Positions 46,352 to 54,859 of a stretch of DNA of 64,000 bases are shown one piece after another. Numbering within the stretch: the first letter of the stretch is position 1; each line of letters begins with the position of its first letter. Position numbers and translations under genes: made by a program. The stretch is from Nitrobacteraceae bacterium AZCC 1564 (GTDB lineage Bacteria > Pseudomonadota > Alphaproteobacteria > Rhizobiales > Xanthobacteraceae): assembly GCA_036924835.1 (NCBI GenBank), contig JBAGRR010000001.1, forward strand, positions 1,612,001 to 1,676,000, read 5' to 3'. The notes beneath the pieces were generated by a model. It had not been told where the DNA came from. It made no database searches and was given only the letters and a program-made list of their open reading frames with translations.

Positions 46352-46390
46352 TCCGGAAAAATTGAAACCGGCTTTCTAACCAGATCATGC
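46346..46390. repeat. Palindromic repeat with GCATGATC ends
   Basis: A 45-bp imperfect palindrome, GCATGATC at the left and GATCATGC at the right, with the core GAAACCGGCTTTC. It resembles the AAACCGGTTT type common in this family. It overlaps the last codons of the ABC ATPase gene and lies inside the ATPase-permease pair. Confidence 0.7.
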
Positions 46391-46411
46391 TCAACCGATG
46401 AGAACGTTTTC

Positions 46412-47173
46412 ATGAACTTCTATGCCATCGCTGCCATCTACAAATTTGAAATGGCGCGCACCTTCCGTACGCTGCTGCAAAGCGTCGTGTCGCCAGTCAT
46501 CTCGACGTCGCTTTATTTCGTGGTGTTCGGCGCCGCGATTGGCTCACGCATTACCGAGATCGAAGGCGTCGGCTATGGCACCTTCATTGTGCCCGGCCTG
46601 ATCATGCTGTCGCTATTGACGCAGAGCATCGCCAACGCATCATTCGGAATCTATTTTCCAAAGTTCACTGGCACGATCTATGAACTGCTTTCGGCGCCGG
46701 TATCATCGTTCGAAGCGGTCGTCGGCTATGTTGGCGCGGCGGCGACCAAGTCTATCCTGCTTGGTCTCATCATCCTTGCGACCGCAGGGTTGTTTGTCCC
46801 GCTGAAGATCGCGCATCCAGGCGTGATGCTGCTGTTCCTTGTTCTCACCGCGGTGACCTTCAGCCTGTTCGGCTTCATCATCGGCATCTGGGCCGACGGG
46901 TTCGAGCAGCTACAGGTCATCCCGCTGCTCGTGATCACGCCACTGACGTTCCTGGGCGGCAGCTTTTATTCGATCCACATGCTGCCGCCGTTCTGGCAGA
47001 AGGTGACGCTGTTCAATCCGGTCGTCTATCTCGTCAGCGGCTTCCGCTGGAGCTTCTTCGAGATCGCCGACGTCAGCGTCGGGTTGAGCCTCGGCATGAC
47101 GCTCGCATTCCTTGCAGCGTGCATGGTGACGGTGTGGTGGATTTTCCGGACCGGTTATCGGCTCAAGCGATAA
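46412..47173 (+). CDS. ABC-2 type transporter permease
   Basis: A 253-residue membrane protein with six segments (ABC2_membrane fold): [19 protein letters not shown] (~residue 29), [32 protein letters not shown] (~75), and [29 protein letters not shown] (~177). It is the membrane partner of the ATPase just upstream. The intergenic palindrome may affect their relative expression. An inverted repeat GATCACG/CGTGATC (47200-47217) follows and may be a terminator. Confidence 0.88.
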   Translation: MNFYAIAAIYKFEMARTFRTLLQSVVSPVISTSLYFVVFGAAIGSRITEIEGVGYGTFIVPGLIMLSLLTQSIANASFGIYFPKFTGTIYELLSAPVSSFEAVVGYVGAAATKSILLGLIILATAGLFVPLKIAHPGVMLLFLVLTAVTFSLFGFIIGIWADGFEQLQVIPLLVITPLTFLGGSFYSIHMLPPFWQKVTLFNPVVYLVSGFRWSFFEIADVSVGLSLGMTLAFLAACMVTVWWIFRTGYRLKR

Positions 47174-47389
47174 TCAGCCAAAATATCGTAATCCGACCTG
47201 ATCACGCGACCGTGATCGCAATCACTGTTATTCGTCTTAAGTTGAACAGGCGGCATCGGAATGCCTGCCCTGATGTAATTCGCATGGACGCAGCCAGCCT
47301 CAGCTTTTAGTGGTCCCCCAAAAGATTTTGGCGTTCCTGCGACGCCGACCTTTTACAAATCCCACCTGTAATCACATCGGAGCTCCGCC

Positions 47390-47569
47390 ATGTGGCTGCT
47401 TCTCCTGGTGCCGTTCGTCGGCCTGCTCTGGGTTCCTTTCTACAATTTCATGGAGCCCTCGCTGTTCGGATTTCCCTTCTTCTACTGGTACCAGCTCGCA
47501 TGGGTACCGATCACGTCCCTATTAATCTGGCTCGTCTATCGCCGGATCGCGCGCGACGAACACAACTAG
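47390..47569 (+). CDS. DUF3311 small membrane protein
   Basis: A 59-residue protein with two membrane segments (MWLLLLVPFVGLLWVPFYN and YWYQLAWVPITSLLIWLVY) and a charged end (RRIARDEHN). The pattern is that of DUF3311 proteins, encoded just before SSS-family symporters. The symporter gene starts 28 bp downstream. It probably acts as an accessory subunit or stabiliser; no function is established. It is below the usual length cut-off and easily missed. Confidence 0.85.
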   Translation: MWLLLLVPFVGLLWVPFYNFMEPSLFGFPFFYWYQLAWVPITSLLIWLVYRRIARDEHN

Positions 47570-47597
47570 TCCCACCTGAATTTCCGGAAGGTTCGCC

Positions 47598-49091
47598 ATG
47601 AGCGATCAGATCGACTGGACAGCCGCCAGTGTCTTCATCGGCTTTTTTCTTCTTGTCACCATCATGGGCTTCATGGCTTCGCGCTGGAAACGTGCCGATG
47701 CCCCTGCGCACCTCGACGAATGGGGTCTGGGCGGACGTCAGTTCGGCACCTGGATCACGTGGTTTCTGGTCGGAGGCGATTTCTACACGGCCTACACGGT
47801 GATCGCCGTCCCGGCGCTGGTCTACGCTGTGGGTGCATATGGCTTCTTCGCGCTTCCCTATACGATCATTGTTTATCCGATCGTGTTCGCCATCATGCCG
47901 CTGCTGTGGAAGACCGCTCACGCCAAAGGGCATGTGACCGCCGCCGACGTCGTGAAGGACACTTTCAGCTCGCGCGGTCTTGAACTCGCGGTCGCTCTCA
48001 CGGGTATCGTCGCGACGATGCCGTACATTGCCTTGCAGCTGATCGGAATGGGCGCTGTCATCAAGGCTATGGGCCTCACCGGTGAACTGCCGATCGTTGC
48101 GGCGTTCATCGTGCTGGCGCTCTACACCTATAGCTCGGGGCTGCGCGCTCCGGCACTGATCGCTTTCGTCAAAGACATCATGATCTATATCGTGGTGCTC
48201 GTTGCGGTCGTACTCGTCCCCGCCAAGCTCGGTGGCTACGGTGCGGTGTTCGCTGCAGCGAACGACGCCTTTACAGCAAAGGGCGGTGCGACCGGACTGA
48301 TCCTCAAGCCTGCGCAGATGTTACCCTATGCAACACTGGCACTCGGTTCAGCGCTCGCGGCGTTCATGTATCCCCACACGCTGACAGGCATCTTCGCGTC
48401 GAAGTCCGCCAACACCATCCGCAAGAACGCAATCCTGCTACCGGCCTATACACTTCTGCTGGGCCTCATCGCCCTGCTCGGCTACATGGCTCACGCCGCT
48501 CATATCAAGGTCGCTACGCCGAACGATGTGGTGCCGGAGCTGTTCAGGACACTGTTTCCGTCGTGGTTCGCCGGATTTGCATTCTCTGCGATTGCAATCG
48601 GCGCGCTTGTGCCGGCCGCTGTCATGAGCATCGGTGCAGCAAACCTCTTCACCCGCAACATCTGGAAGGCTTACGTCAACCCGACGATCGATCATGCCGG
48701 TGAAGCCAATGTCGCCAAGATCACCTCGCTGGTGGTGAAGGTCGGCGCGCTCGCGTTCATCCTCTTCCTGCCGACACAATATGCGCTCGATCTCCAATTG
48801 CTCGGCGGCCTGTGGATTCTCCAGATCTTCCCGTCACTGGTGTTCGGTCTGTTCACGCGCTGGTTCAGGGCCGGTGGACTGCTACTCGGCTGGGCCGCTG
48901 GCATGATCTGGGGCTCATGGACGGCATGGAGTAACGGACTGAAGCCGCTGGCAACACTCACCTTCGGCGACGCCTCCTACACATTCTATGTTGGTCTCGG
49001 TGCTGTCATCCTGAACGTCGTCGTCGCGGTGATTGCAACCGCGGTGCTATCCGTTGCATCGCCTCGCTCGCTGGCGAGCGTCCGCGGCTAG
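47598..49091 (+). CDS. Sodium:solute symporter (SSS family)
   Basis: A 497-residue protein with about 13 membrane segments. GFMASRWKRADAPAHLDEWGLGGRQFGTWITWFLVGGDFYTAYT (~residues 22-65) is the N-terminal SSS block with the sodium-binding segment, and LALGSALAAFMYPHTLTGIFASKSANTIRKNA (~250) is the middle block. It resembles monocarboxylate or panthothenate-like MctP-type transporters. AAGG lies seven bases before the ATG. The partner DUF3311 is upstream. The substrate is probably a small carboxylate. Confidence 0.88.
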   Translation: MSDQIDWTAASVFIGFFLLVTIMGFMASRWKRADAPAHLDEWGLGGRQFGTWITWFLVGGDFYTAYTVIAVPALVYAVGAYGFFALPYTIIVYPIVFAIMPLLWKTAHAKGHVTAADVVKDTFSSRGLELAVALTGIVATMPYIALQLIGMGAVIKAMGLTGELPIVAAFIVLALYTYSSGLRAPALIAFVKDIMIYIVVLVAVVLVPAKLGGYGAVFAAANDAFTAKGGATGLILKPAQMLPYATLALGSALAAFMYPHTLTGIFASKSANTIRKNAILLPAYTLLLGLIALLGYMAHAAHIKVATPNDVVPELFRTLFPSWFAGFAFSAIAIGALVPAAVMSIGAANLFTRNIWKAYVNPTIDHAGEANVAKITSLVVKVGALAFILFLPTQYALDLQLLGGLWILQIFPSLVFGLFTRWFRAGGLLLGWAAGMIWGSWTAWSNGLKPLATLTFGDASYTFYVGLGAVILNVVVAVIATAVLSVASPRSLASVRG

Positions 49092-49118
49092 CCGCAACGA
49101 GAGAACAGCAGATAAGAA

Positions 49119-49147
49119 AAACGGCGCGCTTCCAAAGCGCGCCGTTT
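49119..49147 (+). terminator. Rho-independent terminator after the SSS symporter
   Basis: A 12-bp stem AAACGGCGCGCT/AGCGCGCCGTTT with a 5-base loop lies 28 bp after the stop. The run GTTTCAG after it gives a short T-tract. Confidence 0.75.
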
Positions 49148-49201
49148 CAGTTTCGGAAGTCAGGGACTCGGCGCAATCACGCGCGCCGCAAACCGCTACT
49201 C

Positions 49202-49510
49202 TTAACGATAATGACGATGGCGATAATGCCGATGATGGCGATAGCGCCGTCCGTCAGGAATGCCGAGCACACCCTTCACGCCTCCGACCACACCGCCAAC
49301 GCCCGCACCGACTGCGCCGCCAACCACGCCTCCGACCGGCCCTGCCGCGCGACGGCCTTCATACGTACCCTGGCGCGCTCCACCCTCAGCCCCTTTGATG
49401 ACACCTTGCGCGTGGCTTATGCCCGGAATCGCGAGCAGGGCCAGCGCGGCTGCAGCGAGCGCAAAGCGCCGATATGCCGGGGTGAGAATGAATAACGCTT
49501 CAGCCTTCAT
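49202..49510 (-). CDS. Small secreted Gly-rich protein
   Basis: A 102-residue protein with ATG 49510 preceded by AGGAGG. A signal peptide (residues ~12-36, ending ISHAQ) is followed by a glycine-zipper-like stretch (GPVGGVVGGAVGAGVGGVVGGVKG, ~55-80) and a tail rich in His, Tyr and Arg (YRHHRHYRHRHYR). Glycine-zipper proteins sit in the outer membrane or periplasm. The His/Arg tail may bind metal or anions, which is inference. It is convergent with the SSS gene. Confidence 0.75.
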   Translation of the reverse strand: MKAEALFILTPAYRRFALAAAALALLAIPGISHAQGVIKGAEGGARQGTYEGRRAAGPVGGVVGGAVGAGVGGVVGGVKGVLGIPDGRRYRHHRHYRHRHYR

Positions 49511-49722
49511 CGTAAAACACCTCCTAAATGGTCGGATTCCAGCCGTGGGCACAACGTTTCGACGAGACAAAGGTTGCGTCAAGTTTGACAAAAACCGTCA
49601 CAACGACGGTCACGCAGTTGCTACCGGCTAAACGTCAGTCTTGACATGAAAGACGATGTTAAAGAGCCAACTTCCATGCTTTGATGCGATCCAATCGGGG
49701 GGCTGATGACGAGGTATAAGGT

Positions 49723-50490
49723 ATGCGTGCCATCCTAATTCCACTCACCGGCCTGATGCTGTTGATGGGCAGCACAGCGCAAGCGGCTGTATCCATCGTC
49801 GTCGACAAAAGCGCTCAGCAGATGACGGTTTCCGTCGACGGTGTGCAGCGTTACACATGGCCAGTGTCGAGCGGAAATCCCTCGCACGAAACACCGAACG
49901 GGACCTTCCGGACATTTCGGATGGAGGAGGATCATTACTCGAAAGAGTTTGACGACGCTCCGATGCCGAATTCGATCTTCTTCACAAAAGTGGGCCACGC
50001 CATTCACGGCACCGACGCCGTCAATCGGCTCGGTACGCCCGTCTCGCACGGTTGCGTACGTCTATCGCGCGCAAACGCCCTTAAGCTTTGGGATCTTGTG
50101 AAAACCGAAGGCTTGCTCAACACGACTGTGACGCTGACGGGATCATCCCAGGTCGCGCTGGCAAGGCTCGGACGCGGACGGACGAATGTTGCGACGACCA
50201 ACGACGATGCCGGTTACGCTCCGAACGGCCAGCCGATGCAGATCGTGCCGCAGGATCGACAGGTCGCTTCGGGTGGTTATTACAATGGGGATCCACGACA
50301 ATTGACACCGCGGGATCGCGCTTACTACTACGGCAACAGCGATCCGCGCTGGCCGGCCCAGCAACAGCGTCGGGCTTATGATACAGGTCAATACCAAGGC
50401 CAAGGCGGCTATTACGAGCAGGACGCTCGATATCAACGCCCGCAATATCAAGCGGCTCCACGCGGCGGCTTTTTCGGCTTCATCGACTAA
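49723..50490 (+). CDS. L,D-transpeptidase (YkuD domain)
   Basis: A 255-residue secreted enzyme. A signal peptide (first ~21 residues, ending STAQA) precedes the YkuD domain, with GHAIHGTDA (~residue 90) and the catalytic motif SHGCVRLSRANA (~108; Cys nucleophile). It cross-links peptidoglycan at meso-DAP or anchors lipoproteins. The C-terminal ~100 residues are Gln/Tyr/Arg-rich low complexity (QGGYYEQDARYQRPQYQ), an extension not needed for catalysis. Its function could be wall binding. Confidence 0.88.
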   Translation: MRAILIPLTGLMLLMGSTAQAAVSIVVDKSAQQMTVSVDGVQRYTWPVSSGNPSHETPNGTFRTFRMEEDHYSKEFDDAPMPNSIFFTKVGHAIHGTDAVNRLGTPVSHGCVRLSRANALKLWDLVKTEGLLNTTVTLTGSSQVALARLGRGRTNVATTNDDAGYAPNGQPMQIVPQDRQVASGGYYNGDPRQLTPRDRAYYYGNSDPRWPAQQQRRAYDTGQYQGQGGYYEQDARYQRPQYQAAPRGGFFGFID

Positions 50491-50516
50491 TAAAGTTTAG
50501 GCCTACGCTCAAAACG

Positions 50517-50545
50517 AAAATGGCCGGGTTTTTCCCGGCCATTTT
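50517..50545 (+). terminator. Rho-independent terminator after the L,D-transpeptidase
   Basis: A perfect 12-bp stem AAAATGGCCGGG/CCCGGCCATTTT with a 5-base loop, followed by ATTTAG. It serves the plus-strand gene and may also stop the convergent spermidine-synthase-like gene. Confidence 0.85.
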
Positions 50546-50596
50546 ATTTAGCATCTTCGAAATTTGTTTCCGCTAGGCGTCACTCGCAGCGAACTA

Positions 50597-52873
50597 CTAT
50601 TCGTCGCCGTTCTTCAAACGCCGCCAGACCGCGCCGAGCACGTTGGAATAATCGTCGGTCCAAACCCGCTGACCTTCAGTGGCTTCAGTCAGTGTCCATT
50701 TGTCGTCGGACGCAAGCTTGCCCACATCGGCTTCATCACGCGCGGAGACAACAACTTCGGTCGTGAAGATATACTCGTTGTCGCGCCCGGAATCCTCGTT
50801 GTAGACCCAGCTTTTCAGATCGTTCTCTTCGGCGATGCCGACAACAACGCTTGCCAGCTCCAGATGCCGGTTCGACACGTGCATCAACACTGCACCATGC
50901 GGCGCCAGCTTCGATTTGTAGATAGCCATCGCCTCTTCGGTCGCGAGATGAATCGGGATCGCATCCGATGAGTACGCATCGACAATGATGAGGTCGTAGG
51001 TACCATCTTTCTCCTTGGCGAAGGTAAGCCGCGCATCGCCAATCACCGGTTTCATGTCCGGCTCGCATGAACTGATGTAGGTGAAATACTTCGGGTCACG
51101 CGCGGTATCGACCATCGTCTGGTCAATCTCGAAAAAGGTCCATTTCTCACCCGGCGCCGATTGACAGGCCAGTGTGCCGGTACCCAACCCAATGACAGCA
51201 ACGCGGATCGGCCCGCCCTTGCGCTCCCGGATCGCGTCGATCGCCCGGCCGATGCCGCCATCCTTGTGATAGTAGCTGATCGGCTCCGGCCTTCCCTTAA
51301 CAGGGGTGCCATCATCCTCCTGGAATTTCTCCGCGCCGTGAATGGTCGTCCCGTGCATTAGCACGTGATACTGGCCATTCGGCGTCACCACGATCTTGTG
51401 GACGCCGAAGAAACTGCGCACCGTTTCGACCCGTCCTTCGTCCGCGGGGTAAACACGGATCAAGACTAACCCCAGAGCAACCAGCGCGGCCAACTTCCAA
51501 CGATCAACTTTCAAAGGCCAGGCAAGGAGCACGGCCATGACCGCAATAGCAGCAACAATCCCAACTCTGTTGGTTTCCAAGTATTCCGTGATTGTGCCTT
51601 GCTGGTAGGCGAACCAGACATAGATCAGCGCTACGCCGATTGACACAAGCCATATCGCGAAACTTCCTCGCCGACTGGAAGTCTCTGCAGGACGGCACAG
51701 TGCCGCGAGCGTCAACAGGATCGGATACTCCGCGATCCAGGAGAATGTGTAAGGTGCGATCAGGCCCGCGAACAAGCCACCGACCATGCCACCAAATGAG
51801 AGTGCGACATAAAATCCAGTGAGGTAGCTCGCTGCCGGACGTGTGCGTGCAAGCTCGCCGTGACAGGCCATCGCGATGATGAAGAAGCACAACTGATGAC
51901 CGCCAAGGGTCAGCAGCAGGTTCTGCTCGCCACCGACCGCCAGCAGCACCATAACGCCGGCGATGGCCACCGGCTGTAACATGAGCATCCACTTGTGCGG
52001 CAACAGCGGACGCGACTGAAACACCAGCACCCATGTCAGAAGGTAAAGCGACAGCGGAAGAACCCACAGTAGCGGCGCTGCGGCGACATCAGTTGAAATA
52101 TGCGCGGTGACCGCGATCAGTAGACCAGATGGCACGGATGCGAGGAATATCCAGCGCAAGCGCGTCGCCCAGGATGGCGCAGGCGCATCACGGTCACTTG
52201 TGCCAGCGGCTTCTAGCTTTATTTCCGGCGAACGCACAAGGAGGAAGCCGCACGCAGCGATCAACGCGATCAGCAGTCCATAGCCGCAGGTCCATATCAG
52301 GTTCTGCGTGTGCAGAGTCAGCATCGGCTCCAGGAGAACTGGATAGGACAGCAGCGCGAGGAAGCTGCCGATATTCGACGACGCATAAAGGAAATAGGGA
52401 TCGGGCCCGTCCGGGTGGCCGGTCCGGACAAACCAGGCCTGCAGCATCGGGTTGTTGGCCGCGAGCGCAAAGAATGGCAAGCCGATCGATACCGCGAATA
52501 ATCCGAGCAGCCAGAATGCGTAGCCGCTTGCGGGCGGCTCACCCCACCCGCTTGCGATCGACAGTGGAAGGGTCAACATCGCGACCGCGAGCAGCGCAAG
52601 ATGAACGACTACCGGAACAATCCGGTTTTTGATCGTCATCAGATAGTGGGCATAAGCGTAGCCGCCGAGCAGCAGCGACTGAAAAAACACCATCGCAACC
52701 GACCACACAGCGGGCGACCCGCCAAGCCGCGGCAAGACCATTTTCGTGAAGAGGGGTTGCACCGAAAACAGAAGCAGTGCGCTGGTAAAAATAGCGACGG
52801 TGTAAATCACCAAAACAAACGTATGTCTCGGGCCAGAAGACCGGCTCGCAGACTCGGATGGAATCGACGTCAT
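50597..52873 (-). CDS. Membrane-fused spermidine synthase-like protein
   Basis: A 758-residue protein. The first ~500 residues hold ~12-13 membrane segments (TFVLVIYTVAIFTSALLLFSVQPLFTK near the start), and residues ~535-740 form a SpeE-like methyltransferase fold: VAVIGLGTGTLAC (SAM site), FFEIDQTMVDTA (acidic ribose contact), GDARLTF and VDAYSSDAIPIHL (catalytic Asp region). Whether it makes polyamines or methylates a substrate cannot be told. ATG 52873 is taken; the frame is open to 52951. Divergent from the CrtI-like gene across ~180 bp. Confidence 0.82.
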   Translation of the reverse strand: MTSIPSESASRSSGPRHTFVLVIYTVAIFTSALLLFSVQPLFTKMVLPRLGGSPAVWSVAMVFFQSLLLGGYAYAHYLMTIKNRIVPVVVHLALLAVAMLTLPLSIASGWGEPPASGYAFWLLGLFAVSIGLPFFALAANNPMLQAWFVRTGHPDGPDPYFLYASSNIGSFLALLSYPVLLEPMLTLHTQNLIWTCGYGLLIALIAACGFLLVRSPEIKLEAAGTSDRDAPAPSWATRLRWIFLASVPSGLLIAVTAHISTDVAAAPLLWVLPLSLYLLTWVLVFQSRPLLPHKWMLMLQPVAIAGVMVLLAVGGEQNLLLTLGGHQLCFFIIAMACHGELARTRPAASYLTGFYVALSFGGMVGGLFAGLIAPYTFSWIAEYPILLTLAALCRPAETSSRRGSFAIWLVSIGVALIYVWFAYQQGTITEYLETNRVGIVAAIAVMAVLLAWPLKVDRWKLAALVALGLVLIRVYPADEGRVETVRSFFGVHKIVVTPNGQYHVLMHGTTIHGAEKFQEDDGTPVKGRPEPISYYHKDGGIGRAIDAIRERKGGPIRVAVIGLGTGTLACQSAPGEKWTFFEIDQTMVDTARDPKYFTYISSCEPDMKPVIGDARLTFAKEKDGTYDLIIVDAYSSDAIPIHLATEEAMAIYKSKLAPHGAVLMHVSNRHLELASVVVGIAEENDLKSWVYNEDSGRDNEYIFTTEVVVSARDEADVGKLASDDKWTLTEATEGQRVWTDDYSNVLGAVWRRLKNGDE

Positions 52874-53054
52874 GAAAACTCCGGCAATAGTCCGGCATTC
52901 AGCCGGGTAACGAAACGACCATAGGGCGTCTCCCTCTGTAATAAAATGCAAATCCCTATGACAAATTTGTCATGCACGGACTTGTGCAGGCAGCCGGCCT
53001 TCGTCATGAATCATCAGAAGCCAAACATTCGACACAGAGAGACCTCTCCGCCTC

Positions 53055-54656
53055 ATGCAGAATTTCGACGCACTGATCATTGGCGCAGGCCATAACGGCC
53101 TGACCTGCGCGGCGTACCTCGCCATGAGCGGCTTGCGGGTCAAGGTGGTCGAGCGACGCAAAGTCGTTGGCGGCGCAGCCGTGACGGAGGAATTCCACCC
53201 TGGCTTCCGCAACTCGGTCGCGGCCTACACCGTCAGCCTGCTCAATCCGAAGGTCATTGCGGACCTCCAGTTGCATCAGCGCGGCTTGAGGATCGTGGAG
53301 CGCCGCGCCCAGAATTTCCTGCCGGCCCCGGACGGGCGTTATCTGCTCACTGGCGAAGGACGTACGCATCAATCCGTTGCCAAGCTCAGTGAGCGCGATG
53401 CCCAGAAGATTGATGATTTCAATCGCGAGCTGGAAACGATTGCCGATGTCCTGCGGGCGTTTGTCCTGCGCGCACCGCCCGACATCGTTGAAGGCTTCAG
53501 CGTGCGCGCGGTGCGTGAAGCCTTCAATGCGCTGGGCACCGCAAATATCCTGCGCGGCCTCTCGCTGGAAAACCAACGCGTGCTGCTCGACCTGTTTACG
53601 CGATCAGCCGGCGACATGCTGGATGACCGGTTTGAAACCGATCTGGTCAAAGCGCTGTATGGCTTTGACGCCATTGTCGGCAACTACGCCAGCCCTTATG
53701 CGGCAGGCTCCGCCTACGTCATGCTGCATCACGCTTTCGGTGAAGTGAATGGCAGGAAGGGCCTCTGGGGACACGCGATCGGCGGTATGGGCTCCATCAC
53801 GCAAGCGATGGCCGCCGCCGCCCGTGGACACGGCGCCGAGATTGAAACCGGTGCGGGGGTACGCGAGGTGATCGTCGAAGGCGACCGCGCCGCTGGCATC
53901 GTCCTCGACAATGGCGAGACAATCCGTGCGCGGTACGTGATCTCCAGCGTCAATCCAAAGCTGCTCTATACGCGCCTGATCGCTCCGAATGCGCTGCCGA
54001 AGCCTTTCCTCGATCGGATCACCAACTGGCGCAACGGTTCTGGCACCTTCCGGATGAACGTCGCGCTGTCGGCATTGCCTTCATTCACCGCGTTACCCGG
54101 TAACGGCGATCATCTCACCTCGGGCATTATTCTTGCGCCCAGCCTGGAATACATGGACCGCGCGTGGCTCGACGCGCGCCAATACGGCTGGAGCCGAGAG
54201 CCGGTGGTGGAAATGCTGATCCCCTCCACGCTTGATGACTCGCTGGCACCGGAGGGATTGCACGTCGCCAGCCTGTTCTGCCAGCATGTCGCCCCGCAAT
54301 TGTCTGAAGGCAGATCGTGGGATGACCATCGTGAAGAGGTCGCCGATCTGATGATCGCGACGGTCGACCGCTATGCGCCGGGCTTCGCCGCGAGCGTGAT
54401 GGGGCGGCAGATCCTGTCGCCCCTCGATCTCGAACGCGAGTTTGGGCTCTTGGGCGGCGACATCTTTCATGGCGCCCTCTCCCTCAACCAACTGTTCTCA
54501 GCACGCCCGATGCTGGGACATGCCGGCTATCGCGGGCCGCTGAAGGGCCTCTATCACTGCGGTTCCGGAGCCCACCCCGGCGGAGGCGTCACCGGCGCGC
54601 CGGGCCACAACGCCGCGCGGGTCATCTTGAGGGATCATCGCGGGCTGTTTGCCTAA
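53055..54656 (+). CDS. FAD-dependent oxidoreductase of the phytoene desaturase-like family
   Basis: A 533-residue protein. It has the Rossmann FAD motif LIIGAGHNGLTCAAYLAMSGLRVKVVER (residues ~7-34), GGAAVTEEFHPGF (~40), the second half FAD region GSGAHPGGGVTGAPGHNAARVI (~500) and a middle domain like CrtI/PYROXD2. It lacks the tandem crt genes of carotenoid operons, so carotenoid synthesis is unlikely. The physiological substrate is unknown. RBS AGAGACC is modest. Confidence 0.82.
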   Translation: MQNFDALIIGAGHNGLTCAAYLAMSGLRVKVVERRKVVGGAAVTEEFHPGFRNSVAAYTVSLLNPKVIADLQLHQRGLRIVERRAQNFLPAPDGRYLLTGEGRTHQSVAKLSERDAQKIDDFNRELETIADVLRAFVLRAPPDIVEGFSVRAVREAFNALGTANILRGLSLENQRVLLDLFTRSAGDMLDDRFETDLVKALYGFDAIVGNYASPYAAGSAYVMLHHAFGEVNGRKGLWGHAIGGMGSITQAMAAAARGHGAEIETGAGVREVIVEGDRAAGIVLDNGETIRARYVISSVNPKLLYTRLIAPNALPKPFLDRITNWRNGSGTFRMNVALSALPSFTALPGNGDHLTSGIILAPSLEYMDRAWLDARQYGWSREPVVEMLIPSTLDDSLAPEGLHVASLFCQHVAPQLSEGRSWDDHREEVADLMIATVDRYAPGFAASVMGRQILSPLDLEREFGLLGGDIFHGALSLNQLFSARPMLGHAGYRGPLKGLYHCGSGAHPGGGVTGAPGHNAARVILRDHRGLFA

Positions 54657-54673
54657 CCCGCGCGTGTAGCGAG

Positions 54674-54717
54674 CGTGGATAATCGGTGGATAAGCCTGTG
54701 GATATCCCTGTGGATAT
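54674..54717. promoter_or_regulatory. Cluster of four DnaA-box-like 9-mers
   Basis: CGTGGATAA, GGTGGATAA, TGTGGATAT and TGTGGATAT begin at 54674, 54685, 54697 and 54709, spaced 11, 12 and 12 bp, roughly one helical turn each. Each differs by one base from TGTGGATAA, the reverse complement of the DnaA box TTATCCACA. Two copies of GGTGAAAACT (54721-54730, 54735-54744) follow. The region is AT-rich and lies between the CrtI-like gene and prmA. Confidence 0.6.
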
Positions 54718-54859
54718 TCAGGTGAAAACTTGTAGGTGAAAACTTTACGCCCTGTGCAGAAGTGCGGAATAAATAACCGCTAACTCCTGCATAAGGGTGT
54801 GGACAGGCTGGGGGAAAATAGGCGATGCAATCAGGAATTCCAGGCATTTGGACCGCTCC

